DNA of 64,000 bases from Pseudoalteromonas carrageenovora IAM 12662 (GTDB lineage: Bacteria > Pseudomonadota > Gammaproteobacteria > Enterobacterales > Alteromonadaceae). The translations under genes and the position numbers were made by a program. The stretch covers positions 2,311,520-2,375,519 of the forward strand of contig NZ_LT965928.1 of assembly GCF_900239935.1 (NCBI RefSeq). The letters run 5' to 3'. The notes below the pieces were generated by a model. It did no database searches. It was not told the DNA's origin and saw nothing but the letters and a program-made list of their open reading frames with translations. Shown here in pieces: positions 44,414 through 53,083 of this stretch; the first letter of the stretch is position 1, and the number at the start of each line of letters is the position of its first letter.

Positions 44414-45022
44414 ATGCTAGCAAACGCTTTAGATAAATTACGCCAACAAGTTGCCACATTGAAGCAACAAGCCGAGCAATTTGATAAAGCTAAATTGTTT
44501 TCTAAAAACCGTTATATGCAAGCGCAGCCAAGCTTGTTTGATCGCGGCGTATTTAGTACTAAAAGCATGAACCTTGCCGACTACGTAACAGAAATAGAAG
44601 ATGAAATAGCAAGCCTACCGCCAAGTGAACATCGCCACGCATATACTTACGCTCTTGAGCGCATAGGTAATCAAGTGCAAGCCGTGTTTAGTGTTATTAA
44701 ATCAACGCCTATTTGGACAAAAGAAAACAAAAGCCACTTTAAACCACGCCCAAAAAATAAAGTTTATAAACAAGCCGTGCAAAAAATAATGCAATCGTCG
44801 CACGAGCTATACGACGAGCTTAAACAAAACCATGAATTTGAACGCCGCCTGGTATTAATGATTGAAGAGCGTAAGCTGCAAATGGAAAAAGCCACACCAG
44901 CGCAAGCACAAAAGCTTAATATGGAAATTTTAACAACACATGCTCGATTAGGCAGATGCCGAAAAGCAATTTCGGCCACCGAAGATAAAATTCAACAAGT
45001 CGAAAAACAACAATTACGCTAA
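44414..45022 (+). CDS. priC: Primosomal replication protein PriC
   Basis: PriC restarts stalled forks by loading DnaB at gaps. It has 202 residues, a little longer than E. coli (175). Conserved parts are FDRGVFSTKS, HAYTYALERIGNQVQAVF and HEFERRLVLMIEERK. Helical throughout. It overlaps the next gene by 1 nt (TAATG). In E. coli priC also neighbours ybaM, which is found here three genes downstream. Confidence 0.88.
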   Translation: MLANALDKLRQQVATLKQQAEQFDKAKLFSKNRYMQAQPSLFDRGVFSTKSMNLADYVTEIEDEIASLPPSEHRHAYTYALERIGNQVQAVFSVIKSTPIWTKENKSHFKPRPKNKVYKQAVQKIMQSSHELYDELKQNHEFERRLVLMIEERKLQMEKATPAQAQKLNMEILTTHARLGRCRKAISATEDKIQQVEKQQLR

Positions 45023-45930
45023 TGCAGTTTTTTTATCACCCGCTTTATTCTGCTTTAACGCTTCCTGAGCGCCATCGCTTTCCAATACAGAAATACCAAC
45101 TGCTCAAAGCAGAAATTGAAGATCTAGGCTTAACGGCTAATCATTTTACTTCGCCTATAAAAGCAACGCCTGCTCAGCTTTCGCTTTGCCATAATCAAGC
45201 TTATATTAATGACTTTTTAAACGGGTCACTTAATAATAAAGCCATTAAAAAAATGGGTTTTCCTTATTCAGAACAATTGGTAGAGCGCACTTTATTATCG
45301 GTTGGTGCAAGTATTCAAGGTAGCGAACACGCGCTAAAGCATGGTTTTAGCGCTAATTTAAGTGGTGGCTATCATCATGCATACAGTGATTGCGGCAGCG
45401 GTTTTTGTATTTTTAACGACCTTGCTATTGCAGCAGCTCATTTAATAAATACAGATCAAGCCGACACTATTTTAATTTTTGATTGCGATGTACATCAAGG
45501 CGACGGCACCGCACAAATAACGCAAAACCAAAGTAATATAATCACTTGCTCTATACATTGTGAACAAAACTTTCCGCGCTTAAAGCAGCAATCCGATTAC
45601 GACTTTGCAATGCCGGCCAACACTACAGATGCCGACTACTTAACTACCCTTAAACAGGCACTCGAATTTTGCGTTCGCATTCACAACCCCGACATTATTT
45701 TATATAACGCAGGGGCAGATATTTACCAAAAAGACGAGCTTGGCCTATTTAATGTATCCCTTGAGGGAGTTTACAATCGCGACTATTACATACTCAATTA
45801 TTGTAAAATGAATAACATCCCACTCATGTGTGCACTTGGCGGGGGCTATCAGCGTAATGTAAATTCGTTAATTAATGTTCATAAACAACTATTTAAAGCT
45901 GCTGTCGATTTATACCCAGCCTTAGTATAA
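45022..45930 (+). CDS. Histone deacetylase family amidohydrolase
   Basis: A 302-residue zinc-dependent deacetylase-fold protein. The active-site motifs are complete: GGYHHAYSDCGSGFCIFND (the double His), FDCDVHQGDGTA (zinc Asp and His), NAGADIYQKDELG and ALGGGY. Members deacetylate polyamines, acetylated proteins or small amides; the acceptor is unknown here. It is coupled to priC by a 1-nt overlap. Confidence 0.9.
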   Translation: MQFFYHPLYSALTLPERHRFPIQKYQLLKAEIEDLGLTANHFTSPIKATPAQLSLCHNQAYINDFLNGSLNNKAIKKMGFPYSEQLVERTLLSVGASIQGSEHALKHGFSANLSGGYHHAYSDCGSGFCIFNDLAIAAAHLINTDQADTILIFDCDVHQGDGTAQITQNQSNIITCSIHCEQNFPRLKQQSDYDFAMPANTTDADYLTTLKQALEFCVRIHNPDIILYNAGADIYQKDELGLFNVSLEGVYNRDYYILNYCKMNNIPLMCALGGGYQRNVNSLINVHKQLFKAAVDLYPALV

Positions 45931-45965
45931 ACTCATAAAATGCAATGGATATTTAGGGAAGCAAG

Positions 45966-46247
45966 ATGCGATTACATGAAGACATACATAACTTTTACGA
46001 AAAAATAGTGGTTGAAGAAATCCTTAAACGTAAACTAGATAAAGTTTACAACGAAGATGTTATGGCCGACTTTTGTTGTACGGTGCTCAATCAACTTCCC
46101 CCTCGCTATATTCGCTACGATGTAGATATGGCCTTTTATTTGCCACAAAGTGAGCGAATTCATATGGAAGAGCGCGTTCAAACTGCTATTGATGTCGCCA
46201 TTAGTCAAATATCTAAAAAGAAAGATCTAAATGAACAATCCACTTGA
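45966..46247 (+). CDS. ComFB family protein
   Basis: A 93-residue protein of the late-competence ComFB family. The family pattern is seen in the N-terminal helix ([13 protein letters not shown]), in [28 protein letters not shown] and in the C-terminal helix. Two adjacent Cys (DFCCTVLN) replace the usual single Cys. Bacterial ComFB proteins are linked to motility or nucleotide signalling in some groups. It overlaps the ybaM start by 17 nt. Confidence 0.82.
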   Translation: MRLHEDIHNFYEKIVVEEILKRKLDKVYNEDVMADFCCTVLNQLPPRYIRYDVDMAFYLPQSERIHMEERVQTAIDVAISQISKKKDLNEQST

Positions 46248-46383
46248 TCAAGCCCCTACACATGTAAAACTGGCAGTAGATTTAATTATGCTTTTGGAGC
46301 AACACGACGTTGCCCCAGAAGAGGTTTTAAAAGCACTCGATATTGTAAAAAGCGACTTTGAAAAAAAACTAGAAAAGCCATAA
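46231..46383 (+). CDS. ybaM: YbaM (DUF2496) family small protein
   Basis: A 50-residue gene, ATG at 46231 to TAA at 46383, in a different frame from comFB and overlapping its end by 17 nt. The product has the family core [19 protein letters not shown], followed by a [16 protein letters not shown] helix. E. coli YbaM has the same core ([21 protein letters not shown]) and neighbours priC, which lies 1.2 kb upstream here. Function unknown. It is the last gene before a convergent lipoprotein gene (2 bp gap). Confidence 0.88.
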   Translation: MNNPLDQAPTHVKLAVDLIMLLEQHDVAPEEVLKALDIVKSDFEKKLEKP

Positions 46384-46385
46384 CG

Positions 46386-46910
46386 CTATTCTATTGTTTG
46401 TATATCGTGCTCGGTAACGCTACCGTCGTGCTTAGTACAATCAATTTTAACTTCACCAAATGTACGCCTAGGCGAAGTTGAGCGTCGACAGGTCATATTT
46501 TGTGCTTTAACGCCAAATTGCGTTATATACAACGCCACTGTTTGGTCTATTTGTTGTTTTTGCTGCGTAGTCGCTGCACTGTAAAATGCATCGTATTGCG
46601 CAGACCAATTTTCAACCCCCGCTTCTTTTGCAACGCCTAGCCAGCCCATCCCGAGTTTAGTAGATTGCTCCAAGTATTGGCCTTTTAAAAACATAAATGC
46701 CAACGTGTATTGTGCACTTTTATAACCAAGTGCTGCGGGCTCTTTTAAATCATAAAAAGCTTGTTCGTACAGCCCCTTTTTATACGCTTTAATGCCATTG
46801 TATTCTTTTTTCTTCATTGTATTGTCGCTGTATAGGTTAACTGGGGTCGACCCACACCCACTTAGTAAACCCACAACCAAAATTGCTGTAACCCCTAAAC
46901 ACCTAGCCAT
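46386..46910 (-). CDS. Sel1-repeat-like lipoprotein
   Basis: A 174-residue lipoprotein. The signal ends in lipobox LLSGC near Cys19. One clear Sel1/TPR-like repeat is seen (AFYDLKEPAALGYKSAQYTL, then AFMFLKGQYLEQSTKLGMGWL). The C-terminal half has two Cys that could form a disulfide (MTCRRSTS and IDCTKHDG). Ribosome-binding site AAGGAC. Function unknown. Confidence 0.75.
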   Translation of the reverse strand: MARCLGVTAILVVGLLSGCGSTPVNLYSDNTMKKKEYNGIKAYKKGLYEQAFYDLKEPAALGYKSAQYTLAFMFLKGQYLEQSTKLGMGWLGVAKEAGVENWSAQYDAFYSAATTQQKQQIDQTVALYITQFGVKAQNMTCRRSTSPRRTFGEVKIDCTKHDGSVTEHDIQTIE

Positions 46911-47013
46911 AACTAGTCCTTTTATTATTTTTATATGCGAGTACCGAATCTGGCTTACACTCTTTGCAAAGCCTGTTATTCTGTAATCTAATTTGTATAA
47001 TTAAAATACTATC

Positions 47014-47898
47014 ATGAGCTTAGCAAGTTTACTTAGGTTATTTTTTCTGGCTGCAATTTGGGGCGCGTCATTTTTATTTATGCGAATGGCTGCTAATAGT
47101 TTAGGGCCCGCGGTGTTAATAGAATTTAGAGTCGGCTTTGCGGCACTCACACTTTTTATAGTTGCACTGTATTTAAAGCGCCGATTAGCGTTTATCCAAC
47201 ACAAAAAGCACTTTTTTATAATTGGCGCACTTAACTCTGCTCTGCCTTTTTTACTTTTTGCTTATGCCGCACAAACTATTAGCGCATCTACGTTATCTAT
47301 TTTAAATTCAACAACCCCTATTTGGGGCGCTGTTGTGGGTATTATTTGGAGTAAAACCAAGCCTACTAAGAGTATGGTTTTAGGCTTGCTGTTGGGTTTA
47401 ATAGGCGTGGCAATTTTAGTTGGGCAAAACCATTTTGTATTAAATAGTCAATCAATAATAGCCATAGTAACAGCATTGAGCGCTTCGCTTTGCTATGCCA
47501 TTGCATCCCATTACACAAAAAATGCGCCAAAGCTTGCACCGTTCGATAACGCACACGGCTCAATGTGGGCAGCAAGTTTTATGGTACTGCCCCTTATTTT
47601 ATTTATGCCAATGCGTGAAGTTCCTACCACCAACGTTATGCTCGGCGTTTTAACCCTTGGCGTAGTGTGTACCGCACTTGCTTATATTTTATTTTTTAAG
47701 CTTATTGAAGATATAGGCCCAACTTCAGCACTCACTGTCACGTTTTTAATTCCGCTATTTGGCATTTTTTGGGGACATTTAATTTTAGATGAGCAAATTG
47801 GGCCAAATACATTATTAGGCGCATTATTTGTTATTGTGGGTACTATGTTGGTTACTGGTTTTTTACCACGAAAAAAGCACTTAGCTAAAACAAGCTAA
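47014..47898 (+). CDS. EamA family (DMT) drug/metabolite transporter
   Basis: A 294-residue inner-membrane protein with about ten spans in two EamA repeats (starting FFLAAIWGASFLFMRMA and the second near AIVTALSASLCYAIAS). Substrate unknown. A strong hairpin overlaps the stop codon. It is divergent from the lipoprotein at 46386-46910. Confidence 0.88.
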   Translation: MSLASLLRLFFLAAIWGASFLFMRMAANSLGPAVLIEFRVGFAALTLFIVALYLKRRLAFIQHKKHFFIIGALNSALPFLLFAYAAQTISASTLSILNSTTPIWGAVVGIIWSKTKPTKSMVLGLLLGLIGVAILVGQNHFVLNSQSIIAIVTALSASLCYAIASHYTKNAPKLAPFDNAHGSMWAASFMVLPLILFMPMREVPTTNVMLGVLTLGVVCTALAYILFFKLIEDIGPTSALTVTFLIPLFGIFWGHLILDEQIGPNTLLGALFVIVGTMLVTGFLPRKKHLAKTS

Positions 47899-47908
47899 GT
47901 GCTTTTAC
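47872..47908. terminator. Bidirectional terminator overlapping the EamA gene end
   Basis: AAAAAGCACTTAGCT / AGCTAAGTGCTTTT is a 14-bp perfect stem that includes the last codons of the transporter gene. It has T-rich ends on both strands, and so can end both the transporter and the convergent sigma operon. Confidence 0.88.
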
Positions 47909-47915
47909 AAAGCGC

Positions 47916-48428
47916 TTACTTTTGTGCTTTTTTGCTTAAGTTTTCAATTAAATCTTGTGCGCTATAGCTGTTATCGCTGGGTTTAATGCCTTTGCCCATT
48001 TTAATATCAATCAGGGTGTGTACTTCTTTGCGTTTATCACTGTTGCTCACTTGTAAGCCTACACTATTGCTCGGCTGTACGCGTGTTTCGCAGGTTAATA
48101 AACCACAGTTTCGCTCATATTGTTGGCTGTGTGATGCACTGATAGATGACGCGGGCGCTTGCGATTTAGACTCAACAAAGGTTTCTTTATTTGTTACAAC
48201 AAACCAGTCGTAGCCTTGCGCTTGGGTAAGCTCAGCTGCGCGTAGTAATGCATAGTCACCGGCATCTGCTACGTTGTTTGACACACTTTTAAACTCTACG
48301 CGGTATTGATCATTACTAATTTTTTGCTCGCTGTAACCTTGTGAGCCATTATTCGCGGCGCGGTAGTCGGGTTTAGATGCACAACCCGCCATAAGTAAAA
48401 TACTGATAATTAGAATAGATGTTTTCAT
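47916..48428 (-). CDS. CC0125/CC1285-type lipoprotein
   Basis: A 170-residue lipoprotein. The lipobox is LMAGC (Cys16). The family core is YRVEFKSVSNNVADAGDYALLRAAELTQAQGYDWFVV (cut here for length), typical of CC0125/CC1285 proteins, whose function is unknown. A Cys pair (RNCGLLTCETR) may form a disulfide. It lies 24 nt after the anti-sigma gene on the same strand, so it is probably the third gene of the sigma operon and part of the envelope response. Confidence 0.8.
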   Translation of the reverse strand: MKTSILIISILLMAGCASKPDYRAANNGSQGYSEQKISNDQYRVEFKSVSNNVADAGDYALLRAAELTQAQGYDWFVVTNKETFVESKSQAPASSISASHSQQYERNCGLLTCETRVQPSNSVGLQVSNSDKRKEVHTLIDIKMGKGIKPSDNSYSAQDLIENLSKKAQK

Positions 48429-48452
48429 AATTCACCTCGTTTATGCACATTA

Positions 48453-49193
48453 TTATTTGTTTAACTGCCACTTTGCGCTAATTGCTTGCTGCTCTTGCGC
48501 TCTATCTAGTGGTGCGCCGCTGATCATGCTGTCTATAACAGCATCTAACTCACTGTTATTAGACGCCGTTTGATATTGTGCGCCATTATTACTTTGCTGC
48601 GTGGCTGTTTGCGCTTTAATTTGCCAACCGCTTTGCGTTTTACATGCAATACTTGTTTGCGTTGTGTTGTTTGAACTTAGTGCATACTGCCTACAAAGCT
48701 CACCTTGCTGATTTTTAAAACTAAGCTGCGCGCTAAATACTGAGCCATCACTTTGCTCATACTCTCCACTACTTAGCTGTGTATTAAGGGCTGAGGCTAT
48801 GCTACTGGCTACTAAATTTTGCGACTCATTGGGTTGTAAATAACTAGTTATTGCAATACCAAATACCACGGCAACACTTGCAGCTATTGCTAAGCTTTTA
48901 TTAGCCGAGTGCTTAGCCTTTTGCCAAGGCGTTAACGCCACTACATTGCTATTTAACGTGTTTTTAGTCGTTGCTGTATCAAGCTTTGCAACCGTTTTAG
49001 CTAATGAGTCACTAAGGGGGGCGTCATCAATACTTGTTGCGTGCTCTTTTACTCGCATGTCTACTTCACTTAGCTCTGCAAGTCGCATTACTAGTTCATC
49101 ATCGGTTTCAAGGGCTTTACGCACTTGTTCCATTTCGTGCTCGCTTAGCTCTGAGTCTAAAAAGGCGCTAAGTGTTTCGGCGTTAATGTTCAT
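48453..49193 (-). CDS. Membrane-bound anti-sigma factor
   Basis: A 246-residue inner-membrane protein. Residues 1-60 are an anti-sigma domain (LSAFLDSELSEHEMEQVRKAL, then ELVMRLAELSEVDMRVKEH), like the RseA/MucA N-terminus, and lack a zinc HxxxCxxC. One membrane span lies near residues 96-116 (SLAIAASVAVVFGIAITSYL). The periplasmic part is beta-rich with two Cys (LCRQYAL, IACKTQ). It starts 4 nt inside the sigma gene (ATGA overlap), so the two are translationally coupled. Confidence 0.88.
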   Translation of the reverse strand: MNINAETLSAFLDSELSEHEMEQVRKALETDDELVMRLAELSEVDMRVKEHATSIDDAPLSDSLAKTVAKLDTATTKNTLNSNVVALTPWQKAKHSANKSLAIAASVAVVFGIAITSYLQPNESQNLVASSIASALNTQLSSGEYEQSDGSVFSAQLSFKNQQGELCRQYALSSNNTTQTSIACKTQSGWQIKAQTATQQSNNGAQYQTASNNSELDAVIDSMISGAPLDRAQEQQAISAKWQLNK

Positions 49194-49681
49194 ACTTGCT
49201 CCTTTTTAAAGTCGGGTTTTATTAAGTTATAAAGTGTACTGCGTGCTCGCGATAATTTACTCATTACACTGCCTATAGGTATATCGAGTGTATGTGCTAC
49301 GTCTTTATAGGCCATGCCCTGCACTGCCACCAGCGATACGATGGCGCGTTGCTCTTCGGGTAATTGCCCAAGTGCTGTATTTACATTTTTAAGTATTTGT
49401 TTGTTTTCGAGTGTTTGGTGCTCATTACTTGTAATTGGCTCTGGTAATATATCGGCCTGGGCCGTATTTTGCCTTACCTTGCGTGAGCGGTATTCGTCTA
49501 TCCACACATTGCGGCAAATTTTAAACGCCCATTTAGCAGGCTCAACGTCATCTGGAATGCCTTTTACTAATAGTTTTTCAATTGTTATTTGCACTACATC
49601 GTCTGCATCTGCTTTACTACCCGTTAGCGAATAGGCAAAACGCCTAAGCATGGGCAATAAGGTTTTTAATGTTTCGTTCAT
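49190..49681 (-). CDS. ECF-type RNA polymerase sigma factor
   Basis: A 163-residue extracytoplasmic-function sigma factor. Region 2 is FAYSLTGSKADADDVVQIT, with the region 2.4 part WAFKICRNVWIDEYRSRK. Region 4 is LPEEQRAIVSLVAVQGMAYKDVAHTL followed by IPIGSVMSKLSRARSTL. No region 1.1 or 3. Its own promoter carries the motif also found upstream of the operon at 51152-53049, indicating autoregulation. It is divergent from the S8 protease gene (140 bp). Confidence 0.94.
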   Translation of the reverse strand: MNETLKTLLPMLRRFAYSLTGSKADADDVVQITIEKLLVKGIPDDVEPAKWAFKICRNVWIDEYRSRKVRQNTAQADILPEPITSNEHQTLENKQILKNVNTALGQLPEEQRAIVSLVAVQGMAYKDVAHTLDIPIGSVMSKLSRARSTLYNLIKPDFKKEQV

Positions 49682-49703
49682 TGATTTTTACCTCTTTTAT
49701 AAA

Positions 49704-49732
49704 GAAGACGATTCAAAAAAACATTTATTCCC
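49704..49732 (-). promoter_or_regulatory. ECF-type promoter of the sigma operon
   Basis: On the minus strand GGGAATAAA is followed by CGTCTTC. The GGAAT (49727-49731) and CGTC (49707-49710) cores are 16 bp apart, the classic ECF arrangement. The start codon of the sigma gene is about 22 bp downstream. The same motif is at 53084-53112. Confidence 0.8.
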
Positions 49733-49821
49733 AAATAATCAAAATAATTTGAATAATGAAATATTTTTATGTGTTAAACGTTAACTAACTAGCATGATAA
49801 ATTTAATAAAAGTAACCCACT

Positions 49822-51168
49822 ATGAATATTAAAAACACACGCGTTAAACACATAATAGCCGCTTCGCTTTGCATATTTAGCGCAACGAGTTCTGCCAATA
49901 TAGTTAAAGTCGATCAAGTGCTTGGACAGTTAAACCCAATAGAGCAGCGTATTGAACAAACAATAGAGCGTGCACAGCGCCTGCCGCTTCCGGTGCCTGT
50001 ACCACAAGTGTCGATTGATGAACTAAAAGCGCAAATTAGTGAGCCAATTAGTAGTTTACCTAATGTGCTTAACATTAATATAAATAGTCAAAACACCGCA
50101 TTTGTTGAAGTAGAGCTAGAAAACAGCTTTAGAGCAATAGAGCGCCAATGGTTATTAATGGCAAATAGCCAACAACTTAATACCCTACAGCAGCAAAATG
50201 TGACTATTGTATCGGTAAAAAATTACAACGCACTTAACATGAGCTTAGTGCGCTTTAACGTGCCCCAAGGTGTTAATTCTAAAAGTGAGTTATTAAAAGC
50301 GCTTAACTTAGATGAGTCTGCAATACTTGACCGAAACCACATATACCAAGCGCAAACTGGCGAGCCTACCGCAAAAGTAACACCAAATAACTCTATTGCC
50401 CCTTACTGCACACAAAGCGTAAAAATTGGCATGATCGACAGCGCCATTAATACCAAACACAGTGCTTTTGAAGGTACAAATATCACTACGCAAAGCTTTT
50501 TACCACAAGGGTTAAGCTCGCCAAATTTACACGGCACCGCCATTGCAGGGCTAATTACAGGTAAAGGCGCAAAACTTAGCCCGCTTTTAGGCAGTGCCAA
50601 GCTTTACAGTGCCGAGGTGTTTTATAGGCAATCTGAATATGCACAAGGGGCTACATTATTTGCCATAGTAGAAGCACTTAACTGGTTAGTAAGTAATAAA
50701 ATACCCGTAATTAATATGAGCCTAACAGGGCCAAATAACGCAGTTTTAGAAGCAAGTATTACTGCAGCAATAAAACAAAACGTGTTAATTGTAGCTGCTG
50801 CTGGTAACCAAGGGCCGGCGTCGCAGCCGTTATACCCAGGTGCGTATAAAAGCGTGATAGCGGTAAGTGCTATTGATGCAACAAACCAAATTTATAGATG
50901 GTCAAATAAAGGCGGTTACATAGACTTTGCAGCCCTTGGTGTAAATGTTGTTACAAGCCAAGGCAATGGAAAATTTGGAAGGGAGTCGGGTACGTCAATG
51001 GCGGCGCCGCATGTTAGCGCGGCATTAAGTTGTTTATTGTTAAAGCATGGTAATAATAAAACCAAAGCACTTAACGAGCTTACATCGCTGGCCGTCGACT
51101 TAGGCGAGCAAGGCAAAGACACCACCTTTGGTTATGGCGCCATTTACCCACCTAAAAATGCACTTTAA
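49822..51168 (+). CDS. Secreted S8 (subtilisin-like) serine protease
   Basis: A 448-residue exported protease. Signal peptide 1-25 ends ATSSA. Residues about 26-185 form a propeptide-like region with two long helices. The catalytic triad is D in IGMIDSAIN, H in NLHGTAIAGLI and S in GTSMAAPHVSAA; the oxyanion Asn is in AAAGNQGPAS. Two Cys (PYCTQSV and LSCLLL) could pair. It is divergent from the sigma operon and its 3' end overlaps the convergent barrel gene by 17 nt. No ECF-type promoter was found on its own strand. Confidence 0.92.
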   Translation: MNIKNTRVKHIIAASLCIFSATSSANIVKVDQVLGQLNPIEQRIEQTIERAQRLPLPVPVPQVSIDELKAQISEPISSLPNVLNININSQNTAFVEVELENSFRAIERQWLLMANSQQLNTLQQQNVTIVSVKNYNALNMSLVRFNVPQGVNSKSELLKALNLDESAILDRNHIYQAQTGEPTAKVTPNNSIAPYCTQSVKIGMIDSAINTKHSAFEGTNITTQSFLPQGLSSPNLHGTAIAGLITGKGAKLSPLLGSAKLYSAEVFYRQSEYAQGATLFAIVEALNWLVSNKIPVINMSLTGPNNAVLEASITAAIKQNVLIVAAAGNQGPASQPLYPGAYKSVIAVSAIDATNQIYRWSNKGGYIDFAALGVNVVTSQGNGKFGRESGTSMAAPHVSAALSCLLLKHGNNKTKALNELTSLAVDLGEQGKDTTFGYGAIYPPKNAL

Positions 51169-52105
51169 CTGACGCCGATAAAACCGATTGCGTATAGGTA
51201 TTGCTACTAAGCTTTGATTGATAATCGCCATATTCAGCCTCGGCTATGAGTGTTACGTGCTCAAACACAGCTAGATTATAAAACGCATTAACTACATTTC
51301 TGTGCTCATCTCGCGACGGTATTTGCTCAAAAAAATCATCCGTTGTTTGCTCATCGTAATCTTTATTTTGATAACGCCAGCCTGCGCCCACTTTATTCGC
51401 TACATTAAAGGCCGTAAATTTGTGCGTAACTTTAGTAGTAAAGCCGTAGCCGTTAAAGTCGTATTGGTTGTCGTCGGCGTTTTCTTTATCGGCACTTAGC
51501 GCTGCCATTAGCATGGTTTGGCCGTTATTTATAAAATGATAAAGCGCTACATCGCCGCCTACGCCGTCGGCATTACGTGCTTTTGCTGTAGCAAAACGTT
51601 TAGCTTTGGTTTTTACACTCATACGCAAATACGTATGCGGGTTTAAAAAATGACCATAGTAGGCGCTGGCTTGATTAAAATGTAAAAATGTTTCGCCATC
51701 TACATTTGCTTTTGCGCCATCGTAACGAACCCCTACCTCATGGCTATTAAAGCTATAACTGCCATCTAAACCATATTGATGCAGGTCTAAATCGTATTGA
51801 TCAAATTCATCGTAGTCTTGTTGTTCAAACTTATAGCTTGAGGTTAATTTAGCGCTTTTGGTTACTTGCCATTTTGCATTAACACCGGCTGCGGTTTTTA
51901 TGCCGCTGTCGCTTTGCGACGAAATATCGTCAAGCTCTTGAACAGACAGCGCCGAGTTACTTAATACCCCAACTTCAGCATCTGCATTTAGCTCAAAGCT
52001 ACTTTTAAAGGGCTTATTTTGCTCAGCTGTTTTAACGTGGCTGGTTTGAGCAAGCACCGCTTGGGCACTAAAAACACACAATGTGGCGGTTATAACTGCT
52101 TTCAT
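51152..52105 (-). CDS. Putative outer-membrane beta-barrel protein
   Basis: A 317-residue exported protein. I chose the ATG at 52105 (MKAVITATLCVFSAQAVLA), with GGAG 8 nt upstream; the open frame runs 18 codons further. The signal peptide ends about AVLAQ. The rest alternates short aromatic strands (YKFEQQDYDEF, YGLDGSYSFNSHEVGVRY, AYYGHFLNPHTYLRMSVKT) and ends SVLSASVKVHF, as barrels do. I count about 12-14 candidate strands. No family was recognised. It lies 62 bp after the low-complexity gene and is probably cotranscribed under the ECF promoter. Confidence 0.75.
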   Translation of the reverse strand: MKAVITATLCVFSAQAVLAQTSHVKTAEQNKPFKSSFELNADAEVGVLSNSALSVQELDDISSQSDSGIKTAAGVNAKWQVTKSAKLTSSYKFEQQDYDEFDQYDLDLHQYGLDGSYSFNSHEVGVRYDGAKANVDGETFLHFNQASAYYGHFLNPHTYLRMSVKTKAKRFATAKARNADGVGGDVALYHFINNGQTMLMAALSADKENADDNQYDFNGYGFTTKVTHKFTAFNVANKVGAGWRYQNKDYDEQTTDDFFEQIPSRDEHRNVVNAFYNLAVFEHVTLIAEAEYGDYQSKLSSNTYTQSVLSASVKVHF

Positions 52106-52167
52106 ATTTATTCTCCAACAGGCCGAATAGGTTTTCCTATTCGGCGTTTGTGCAAGCACTTTGCGTA

Positions 52168-53049
52168 TTAAAGGCCTAGGTCTAAATCGTTAGTAATGTT
52201 GGTTACTACTTCACTTGCGGTGCTAAGTGCTACATCGTTACTAATTTGATCAGTAACCGCTGCACTCACCTGCCCGCTAACACTTTGCTGTACCGTGCTT
52301 TGTAAACTACTAACCGTACTGTCTTGCACACTAGCAATTAAAGATTGCTGAACACTGCTTACTACTTCATTACTGGTATTAATTGCATCACCTGCTTGCA
52401 GTGCAGAGTTCACTGAGTTTGCAGCCGTATTAGTAATTGCTAGTTGGTTTGTAAGCTCACCCGCATTAAGCGCATTTGTTGCATCAGCTTGTGTAACTGA
52501 ATCGGTAGCGCTACTTACATTTGAAAGTAAAGAGGTATCGGCTGGTGTATCGGTAGTATCTGGCTGAGCGCCTTGTTCAGAGGTAACAGAAAGTAATGAC
52601 GACTGGCTCACAGCGGTTGTTAAATTACCCGCCGATGAAGTTAACTGCGCTGTTGTATCAAGCGCTGTATTGGCTGTGGAATTGGCTGTGGCATTTAAAG
52701 ACGAGGCCGATGCATTTAATGCATTATTTAAAGATGAGCTAGCAGATGCGACTAATGAATTTGCAGGCTCTGCGGCCTCACTGCTTTCTTGCGCTGGAGT
52801 TTGCGTGTTATTCGCCGTTGAATCAGTGTTTTGCGAATCATCAGCCGTTACTTGTGTATCGTTAGATACGTTTGACTCGTTGCTACCACTGGCTGTTAAA
52901 CCATTTTGTGAAAGCGTAATAGATGTAGATGTTTGTTGCTGCGCCGACGTTGACTGAGATAGTTCAATATCAGCGGCGTGCACTGCACCTGTAAAAGTAC
53001 ACACACCGCTTAACATCATTACGCTTACAATTTTATTTAATTTAGTCAT
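52168..53049 (-). CDS. Secreted low-complexity Ser/Thr/Ala/Asn/Gln-rich protein
   Basis: A 293-residue protein of unknown family. Signal peptide 1-25 ends AVHAA. Almost the whole mature part is built from Ser, Thr, Ala, Asn, Gln, Val and Leu, with repeated short turns (SASSSLNNALNASASSLNAT; TAANSVNSALQAG). It has no Cys after the leader, and no Lys or Arg in the long central stretch, so it is acidic and probably unstructured, helical or adhesive. GAGGA ribosome-binding site. It is the first gene after the ECF promoter at 53084-53112 and is followed by the barrel gene. Confidence 0.8.
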   Translation of the reverse strand: MTKLNKIVSVMMLSGVCTFTGAVHAADIELSQSTSAQQQTSTSITLSQNGLTASGSNESNVSNDTQVTADDSQNTDSTANNTQTPAQESSEAAEPANSLVASASSSLNNALNASASSLNATANSTANTALDTTAQLTSSAGNLTTAVSQSSLLSVTSEQGAQPDTTDTPADTSLLSNVSSATDSVTQADATNALNAGELTNQLAITNTAANSVNSALQAGDAINTSNEVVSSVQQSLIASVQDSTVSSLQSTVQQSVSGQVSAAVTDQISNDVALSTASEVVTNITNDLDLGL

Positions 53050-53083
53050 TGTTTTGTCCTCTAGTTTGTCGGATTGACATAAA

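Noticed and set aside
49741..49821. An ECF-type promoter for the S8 protease
   Set aside because: No GGAAT...CGTC arrangement is present on the plus strand; only a weak sigma70-like pair could be drawn.
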